Below are positions 6,719 to 10,263 of a stretch of DNA of 10,263 nt, in pieces. How positions within the stretch are numbered: position 1 is the stretch's first letter; every line of letters begins with the position of its first letter. The notes below the pieces were generated by a model that did no database searches, was not told the origin of the DNA, and saw only the letters and a program-made list of their open reading frames with translations. Source of the stretch: Candidatus Bathyarchaeota archaeon (GTDB lineage: Archaea > Thermoproteota > Bathyarchaeia > TCS64). Position numbers and translations under genes: made by a program. The stretch covers positions 1-10,263 of the forward strand of contig DAOVEE010000051.1 in assembly GCA_030669135.1 (NCBI GenBank), in the 5' to 3' direction.

Positions 6719-7606
6719 TTATTTCTCGGAAACGACCTCGTTTCTCATGACGCCCAGTTTCTCGATGCCTGACTCTATCACGTCCCCGACCTTGAGGAGC
6801 CCCAATTGGTGCGCGGCACCTACGCCGGATGGAGTGCCCGTGGCGAAAACGTCTCCTACCTCCAAGGTTATGCCGTCGCTCAAGGTGCTTATTATGGTCT
6901 TGACGTCGAAGATCATGTCGCTTGTGTTGGCCTTCTGACGCGTCTCGCCGTTGACCCTGCACCAGAGGTCTAGCTTCTGGGGGTCGTCCACCTCTTCAGG
7001 GGTCACCAGGTATGGGCCCATGGGGGCGAAGGTGTCCTGGCTCTTGCCCCTGTACCACTGGTTATGCTGCCGCTGCAGCGTACGCGCGGAGATGTCCTGG
7101 AAAACCATGTAGCCCGCCACGTGGTCCAGCGCCTCGTCCTTGGAGATGTATTTACCTTCTTTGCCGATGACGAAGGCTAGCTCCACCTCGTAGTCGAGTC
7201 TCTCCACGGCCCTGTTGTAGACGACGGGGTCGTAGGGACCCGTTATAGATGTCGGCGGCTTGGTGAAGAAAACAGGGTGCGGCGGCAGAGGTCTGTCACT
7301 TCCCCCCTCCTTCACGTGCTCCGCGTAGTTCAGGCCCATGCAGACTATGTTCTTCCTAGTTCTCGGTATGGGGGCGGCGAGGCTGACTTCATTGAGCTTC
7401 ATTAAGCCCATGGATTTCCCTGAAGCCAGGTTTTCCTCTGCTTTCTTTACTGCCTCTCCAACCTTCTCCATCCCTTTCTCCCTCATGTTCAGGAGCCCCA
7501 GCATGGAGAGGTCTGAACCCAGCGCATTGTTGATGTCTAGTATGTGGTCCTCTACGACGGCCCCGAGTCCGTATCCATTCTTTGTCCTATGTGTGATGAG
7601 CTTCAT
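6719..7606 (-). CDS. Fumarylacetoacetate hydrolase (FAH) family protein
   Basis: A 295-residue cytoplasmic enzyme of the FAH superfamily, whose members cleave, decarboxylate, isomerise or hydrate 2-oxo/enol acids with a divalent metal in aromatic or sugar-acid breakdown. Visible motifs are GLNYAEHV (91-98), FFTKPPTSITGP (113-124), LDYEVELAFVIG (137-148, metal ligands E140 and E142), FQDISARTLQ (169-178, ligand D171), RGKSQDTFAPMGPYLVT (186-202) and ATGTPSGVG (255-263). All active-site elements look intact. Overall pattern fits the 2-hydroxyhepta-2,4-diene-1,7-dioate isomerase/acylpyruvase branch, but the substrate is not decidable. The ATG at 7606 opens a typical MKLITHRTKNGYGLGAV start and lies about 28 bases from the TATA-like centre at 7634. 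A longer TTG reading from 7630 is too close to that box. Divergent from a thioesterase. Confidence 0.92.
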   Translation of the reverse strand: MKLITHRTKNGYGLGAVVEDHILDINNALGSDLSMLGLLNMREKGMEKVGEAVKKAEENLASGKSMGLMKLNEVSLAAPIPRTRKNIVCMGLNYAEHVKEGGSDRPLPPHPVFFTKPPTSITGPYDPVVYNRAVERLDYEVELAFVIGKEGKYISKDEALDHVAGYMVFQDISARTLQRQHNQWYRGKSQDTFAPMGPYLVTPEEVDDPQKLDLWCRVNGETRQKANTSDMIFDVKTIISTLSDGITLEVGDVFATGTPSGVGAAHQLGLLKVGDVIESGIEKLGVMRNEVVSEK

Positions 7607-7629
7607 GTCAGATATTGAGGCATGCTTCA

Positions 7630-7643
7630 ACTTTTAACACTAT
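7630..7643. promoter_or_regulatory. Shared AT-rich promoter element between the FAH and thioesterase genes
   Basis: The 64-base gap between the two divergent ATGs contains ACTTTTAACAC, which reads GTGTTAAAAGT on the other strand. Its centre near 7634 is 28 bases from the FAH start and 37 from the thioesterase start, so it could serve either gene. A second possibility for the plus gene is CTATTCAC centred near 7643, which would give a leaderless transcript. Confidence 0.45.
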
Positions 7644-7670
7644 TCACGGTGGAAGGTAAACGAGATATCC

Positions 7671-8078
7671 ATGAACTACGTGTATTGGGCTATGAAAGTC
7701 AATACACATGAGAAAGCTGATGCGAGGCTGCTGGGGACACCAATCCTTTTAGAGAAGAGTACAGCGGTCGTCGAGCTCACGGCTACGGAGGAGATGACCA
7801 TAGATAACAGGGGCCTCATCCACGGTGGGTTCACCTTCGGGCTAGCCGACTACGCCGCGATGCTCGCCGTCAACGACCCTCTCGTGGTGCTCGGTTCGGC
7901 TGATGTCAAGTTCACCGCGCCCGTGAAGATCGGAGAGAGCATGGTGGCTACAGGCGTCGTCGAGGCCGTGGACGGTAGGCGGCGCGACGTCTCGGTGGAG
8001 GTCTCCGTCGGCGAAAAGGTGGTGCTCGAGGGCACCATGGCGTGTTACGTGCTTCAGAGACATGTGTTGGACAAGTAG
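7671..8078 (+). CDS. Hotdog-fold thioesterase, PaaI-like
   Basis: A 135-residue single hotdog-domain protein, probably a cytoplasmic acyl-CoA thioesterase that works as a dimer or tetramer. The core motif GLIHGGFTFGLADYAAM (48-64) carries the H-G-G turn and the acidic residue D60 at the start of the central hotdog helix, as in PaaI/YbgC-type enzymes. GSADVKFTAPVKIGES (75-90) and the later strands DVSVEVSVGEKVVLEGTMACYV complete the fold. Start ATG at 7671; an in-frame ATG at 7692 is an alternative, and neither has a strong ribosome site. The gene is divergent from the FAH-family gene across 64 bases, suggesting joint regulation in acid/CoA-ester catabolism, though the acyl group is unknown. 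Confidence 0.88.
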   Translation: MNYVYWAMKVNTHEKADARLLGTPILLEKSTAVVELTATEEMTIDNRGLIHGGFTFGLADYAAMLAVNDPLVVLGSADVKFTAPVKIGESMVATGVVEAVDGRRRDVSVEVSVGEKVVLEGTMACYVLQRHVLDK

Positions 8079-8112
8079 ACAGTATGTATTGTCGTTAGCC
8101 TTCTTCGCTAAG

Positions 8113-8122
8113 CTTTTTATAC
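8113..8122 (+). promoter_or_regulatory. TATA box of the winged-helix regulator gene
   Basis: Plus-strand CTTTTTATAC, centred about 41 bases before the GTG at 8159. It implies a start near 8144 and a leader of about 15 bases that contains AGGTGA (8149-8154), a good ribosome site four bases before the GTG. Confidence 0.6.
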
Positions 8123-8158
8123 GTTAGAGTGTAACTGAGGGGAAGTCTAGGTGATAAC

Positions 8159-8563
8159 GTGCCTATAGTAATAGATCCATCGAAGGATGGCTTAGAGAAG
8201 GTTCTTAGAGACTACCAGATCGAGGCCCTCAGACGCGTATGGAAACACGACGGGGAGGGTCTAACCTCACGAGATGTTTACGAGGCTGTCAACGAGAGGC
8301 TCGACGGCGGAAGGAGCGTGTCCCGCGCATCGATAATCAACTTCCTCAATTCCATGTGCGACGAAGGCGTTCTGGATTTCGAGGAAGAGACCTGTAAGGG
8401 CGGCATGCGCAGAAGGTACAGGAAGGGGATGGACGAGGCCGCGTTCAAGAAGTATGTGGCGTCCACCGTGCTCAGGAGCCTAATGAAGGACTTCCCTGAG
8501 CAGACCGTGGAGGCGATAAAGTCCAACCTCGACGCCGATTCCCTGAAGAGGCTCCACGACTAG
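8159..8563 (+). CDS. BlaI/MecI-like winged-helix transcriptional regulator
   Basis: A 134-residue predicted DNA-binding protein. The N-terminal two-thirds follow the BlaI/MecI/CopY winged-helix pattern: an opening helix YQIEALRRVWKHDGEGLTSR (20-39), the second helix DVYEAVNERL, a recognition helix around VSRASIINFLNSMCDEGVLD (54-73) and a basic wing GGMRRRYRKG (81-90). The C-terminal helix, ending in FPEQTVEAIKSNLDADSLKR, probably mediates dimerisation. No metal or ligand site is obvious; the two cysteines (66 and 79) are not in a clear cluster. The GTG start is backed by AGGTGA four bases upstream. Target genes are unknown; the flanking hotdog and DUF167 genes are the nearest candidates, and autoregulation is plausible. 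Confidence 0.8.
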   Translation: MPIVIDPSKDGLEKVLRDYQIEALRRVWKHDGEGLTSRDVYEAVNERLDGGRSVSRASIINFLNSMCDEGVLDFEEETCKGGMRRRYRKGMDEAAFKKYVASTVLRSLMKDFPEQTVEAIKSNLDADSLKRLHD

Positions 8564-8569
8564 CTTCAA

Positions 8570-8579
8570 GCTTATTTAC
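8570..8579 (+). promoter_or_regulatory. Probable TATA box of the DUF167 gene
   Basis: Plus-strand GCTTATTTAC, centred about 34 bases before the ATG at 8609, in a 45-base AT-rich spacer. The nearer CATATATTTTC (8587-8597) is too close to the start to act as a TATA box for this ATG. The T-rich run may also end the preceding transcript. Confidence 0.45.
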
Positions 8580-8608
8580 TTTATTCATATATTTTCTTCA
8601 TACACAGG

Positions 8609-8821
8609 ATGAGGATCACAGTCGACGTCAAGGCGGGCTCTAACAGGGACTCAGTCGAGTTGATCGAGGAGGGTCACTACATGGTCCATGTGAGGGCCCC
8701 TCCCCGCAAAGGTAAGGCAAACGCCGCGATAGCGAAGCTGCTGAAGAGGCATCTGGGGCGTCCAGTGATTTTGGTCTCAGGGCGCACCAGCAACAGGAAG
8801 ATATTCGAGGTCCATGAGTAG
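8609..8821 (+). CDS. DUF167 (YggU/UPF0235) family protein
   Basis: A 70-residue protein of the widespread DUF167 family, small alpha/beta proteins of unknown molecular function. Family marks are visible in order: VDVKAGSNRDSVE (5-17, usually VKPGSKR/A), the strand HYMVHVRAPP (23-32), the basic RKGKANAAIAKLLKRHLG (33-50, matching the conserved P-x-x-G-K-A-N motif) and VSGRTSNRKIFEV (56-68, matching SG-x-TS-x-x-K). The length is slightly short but complete. The ATG lies about 34 bases from a TATA-like centre, giving a very short leader. The family has no agreed role, so none is assigned; neighbouring genes on the same strand give no clear hint. Confidence 0.88.
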   Translation: MRITVDVKAGSNRDSVELIEEGHYMVHVRAPPRKGKANAAIAKLLKRHLGRPVILVSGRTSNRKIFEVHE

Positions 8822-8864
8822 TTTGGTTTTAATGCCGCGTTTTGCCTGTTAGATGTGACTCGAT

Positions 8865-9503
8865 TTGGTTGAGGTAATGAAGGGGCTCAGGGCCGTTGAG
8901 ATAGCTAAGGCGGACGGCTTGGACACCGAGGTATATATTCTTGAGTGCGACGGCTGGCTGATCTTGGTGGACGTCGGCTTCACACCCCAGTGCCACGAGA
9001 GCATCCAGGCGGAGCTGGGCGAGATGGGGGAGACTTGGGAAAAAATCAAGATGATCATAATCACCCACGCCCACGGCGACCACATAGATAACCTGCCGCA
9101 GGTGAGGGAGCTCACCGGCGCGGAGGTCGTGATAGGGGAAGGCGACGAGGGTAAGCTCTACGAGCGCACGGGAGTGAAGGCTGACGTCATACTGGGGCAC
9201 GGCGACCTCATCGGGGCCTGCGGCGGCGTCGAGATAGTGCATGTGCCCGGGCACAGCGACGGTAACCTGTGCCTCTACCTGCGAGGATACAAAACCATCA
9301 TCGCCGGGGACACCGTGTTCGGGGACAGCGAGGGCAACCTGGAGGCGCCGCCTGAGAAGTACTGTGAGGACGTCGTGGAGGCTTGGAAGAACCTAGGCAT
9401 TCTAGCCGACTACGACTTCGACGCGCTGCTGCTGAGCCACGGGAAGAACACGGTGACTGGCGCGAAGGAAAAGGTTTTGAAGCTCATCGAGGCCTGCGCC
9501 TAG
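8865..9503 (+). CDS. Metallo-beta-lactamase-fold hydrolase (glyoxalase II-like)
   Basis: A 212-residue single-domain MBL-fold hydrolase, predicted cytoplasmic with two metal ions. The metal-binding residues are all present: HAHGDH (68-73), H130 in VPGHSDGN, D149 in AGDTVFGD and H192 in LLSHGKNT. The N-terminal beta strands VYILECDGWLILVDVGF (23-39) are typical. The family includes hydroxyacylglutathione hydrolases, lactonases and other ester or thioester hydrolases, so the substrate stays open. The longest reading starts TTG at 8865; an ATG at 8877 (208 residues) follows GAGGT but with only one spacer base. A TATA-like TTTTAATG near 8827-8834 gives a leader of about 10 bases to the TTG. Its TAG overlaps the stop of the convergent DUF1805 gene. 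Confidence 0.9.
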   Translation: MVEVMKGLRAVEIAKADGLDTEVYILECDGWLILVDVGFTPQCHESIQAELGEMGETWEKIKMIIITHAHGDHIDNLPQVRELTGAEVVIGEGDEGKLYERTGVKADVILGHGDLIGACGGVEIVHVPGHSDGNLCLYLRGYKTIIAGDTVFGDSEGNLEAPPEKYCEDVVEAWKNLGILADYDFDALLLSHGKNTVTGAKEKVLKLIEACA

Positions 9504-9832
9504 CCGAGCTTCGATATTACTTGCTTAACCACTTTCCCCGGCTCGACGCCCAGCTCCTTTGCCTTGCTGGTAGCCGCCTTTATCTCGGCGTTAAGGACGT
9601 CGCTGAAGGAGTTGACGCCGCTCACTATGGCTGCAGCCGCTCCGAGCCTCTCAGCTACCTCTAGGTTGAGGTACCCGCACATGACGAAGCCTTTGTCTCC
9701 CTTGATGAGGAGAAGCGGGGGTAATTCGGGGAGAGTGGACTTCACTCCCTGGAAGGTCTTGCCGTCTATGACGAACTTGTCTATCTCGAACATGTTGATC
9801 AGGGATAGTGTCATGTTACCTGTACTAATCAT
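9500..9832 (-). CDS. DUF1805 (YunC-like) family protein
   Basis: A 110-residue protein matching the DUF1805 pattern: a first strand region MFEIDKFVIDGKTFQGVKS (14-32), then LPPLLLIKGDKGFVMCGYLN (37-56) with the conserved KGFVMCGY, then VAERLGAAAAIVSGVNSFSDVLNAEI (59-84), the hallmark A-x-x-x-G-V and D-x-L-N-A segment. Function is unknown across bacteria and archaea; nothing here changes that. The ATG at 9832 is the longest start. An ATG at 9814 (104 residues), four bases after AGGT, has the better ribosome site and still keeps the whole domain. The stop codon overlaps that of the metallo-beta-lactamase-fold gene (shared CTAG at 9500-9503), so the two genes converge without a spacer. Confidence 0.83.
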   Translation of the reverse strand: MISTGNMTLSLINMFEIDKFVIDGKTFQGVKSTLPELPPLLLIKGDKGFVMCGYLNLEVAERLGAAAAIVSGVNSFSDVLNAEIKAATSKAKELGVEPGKVVKQVISKLG

Positions 9833-9857
9833 CTTCGAAGGTTGTAGAGAAAAACGG

Positions 9858-9874
9858 TGACCTGCTACAGGTCA
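9858..9874. repeat. Perfect inverted repeat, 7-bp arms with 3-base loop
   Basis: TGACCTG CTA CAGGTCA lies 26 bases upstream of the DUF1805 ATG, in the 58-base gap behind the peptidase gene. It could be an operator for a dimeric regulator or an RNA hairpin in the DUF1805 leader. Confidence 0.6.
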
Positions 9875-9880
9875 GATCGG

Positions 9881-9889
9881 AAAAAAAAA
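9881..9889 (-). terminator. Oligo-T terminator after the M20-type peptidase gene
   Basis: On the minus strand the TAA of the peptidase gene is followed immediately by ATTTTTTTTT, an uninterrupted run of nine T. This is the standard archaeal U-tract terminator. The same AT-rich patch (about 9885-9898) may double as the TATA region for DUF1805. Confidence 0.65.
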
Positions 9890-9890
9890 T

Positions 9891-10263
9891 TTATTTGTAG
9901 ATTAGTGGGAAGGTGGTGTATATCTTTACGCCGAGGACGAGGTTTTCTATGGTTATGTGTTCGTTTGGCTGGTGGGCTTGGCCGGTTAGGCTTGTGCCGT
10001 AGCCGAGGCTGGGTATTCCCGCTATCCTGCTGGTGCTGATGCCGTCCGTGCCTCCTGTGAGTATCTTCATGTTGACTGGTTTGTCGGTTATCTTGTGGAT
10101 GATGTCGGTGAACTGGTGGGCGAAGCTGGTGTCGGGGGTCTCGCAGAACCCGGCGGTGTCGTCGGGCTTATGGTCCCGGTGCTCAACTTCTAGTCCTTCT
10201 ATGCCTGACTCTTTGACATGCTCCTTTATCCGCTCGACCACTCTTAGCTGGTGGCTGCCGGGT
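9891..10263 (-). CDS. M20-type metallopeptidase/deacylase, C-terminal part
   Basis: The last 123 codons of a larger gene that begins beyond the right edge; the frame stays open to base 10263. It resembles the end of M20-family zinc enzymes (DapE/ArgE/carboxypeptidase G2/tripeptidase T-like), which cut peptides or N-acyl amino acids. Diagnostic pieces are ILTGGTDGISTSRIAGIPSL (a G-G-T-D substrate loop), GYGTSLTGQAHQPNEHI (the histidine and glutamate of the H-x-P-N-E segment, H being a metal ligand in the family) and the closing helix ITIENLVLGVKIYTTF. The catalytic core with the other metal ligands is outside the window. It ends in TAA directly followed by an oligo-T terminator. The subfamily and substrate cannot be set from this piece. 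Confidence 0.85.
   Translation of the reverse strand, partial: PGSHQLRVVERIKEHVKESGIEGLEVEHRDHKPDDTAGFCETPDTSFAHQFTDIIHKITDKPVNMKILTGGTDGISTSRIAGIPSLGYGTSLTGQAHQPNEHITIENLVLGVKIYTTFPLIYK

Noticed and set aside
8564..8608. Short spacers checked for tRNA or other RNA genes (also 8079-8158, 5989-6213 and 6631-6718)
   Set aside because: They are AT-rich promoter-like stretches without cloverleaf arms, a CCA end or conserved TPsiC-like boxes.
8829..9254. A 141-codon antisense frame over the metallo-beta-lactamase-fold gene
   Set aside because: The plus strand carries all metal-binding motifs of a known family; the antisense translation is histidine- and leucine-rich and resembles nothing.
9858..9874. 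The dyad as a CRISPR repeat or att site
   Set aside because: It occurs once here, with no spacers, cas genes or integrase nearby.

Overview
The window is archaeal. It encodes a prefoldin beta subunit and the archaeal/eukaryotic RNA polymerase subunit K (Rpo6), and most genes are preceded by AT-rich TATA-like boxes about 25-30 bases before a short or absent leader rather than by bacterial -35/-10 promoters. The Rpo6 sequence (IGPPKLTRFERARI..., LPEGTFQDIP near the C-terminus) looks most like the TACK group (Thaumarchaeota, Aigarchaeota or Bathyarchaeota relatives). That placement is an inference from remembered family patterns, not a search. The DNA is moderately GC-rich and densely coding. 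I see no tRNA, rRNA, CRISPR array, insertion sequence or phage gene.

Layout. Positions 1-1929 (minus): the energising module of an ECF-type vitamin/metal importer, with a fused double ATPase followed by the start of the membrane T component, which runs off the left edge. 1978-2985 (minus): a DHH-family phosphoesterase. 3037-3396 (minus): prefoldin beta. 3464-4672 (minus): an acyl-CoA dehydrogenase. It is divergent from 4819-5988 (plus), a lysine 6-dehydrogenase/saccharopine-dehydrogenase-like oxidoreductase. 6002-6549 (minus): Rpo6 followed by a possible small membrane protein. 6719-7606 (minus): a fumarylacetoacetate-hydrolase-family enzyme, divergent from 7671-8078 (plus), a hotdog thioesterase. 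8159-9503 (plus): a BlaI-like winged-helix regulator, a DUF167 (YggU) protein and a metallo-beta-lactamase-fold hydrolase. 9500-9832 (minus): a DUF1805 protein. 9891-10263 (minus): the C-terminal part of an M20-type peptidase/deacylase, cut by the right edge.

How the genes fit together. Most of the window is ordinary archaeal core and metabolic content, in short transcription units with their own promoters. Two divergent pairs, acyl-CoA dehydrogenase/lysine-dehydrogenase-like and FAH-family/thioesterase, suggest amino-acid or aromatic-acid breakdown through CoA thioesters, but no complete pathway is visible. Promoter geometry argues for later starts than the longest open frame in several genes (prefoldin, the lysine-dehydrogenase-like gene, the FAH enzyme and Rpo6). 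I found no convincing new multi-gene system. The items most worth a second look are the small membrane ORF behind rpo6, the back-to-back promoter regions of the divergent pairs, and a perfect dyad next to an oligo-T terminator at 9858-9889.
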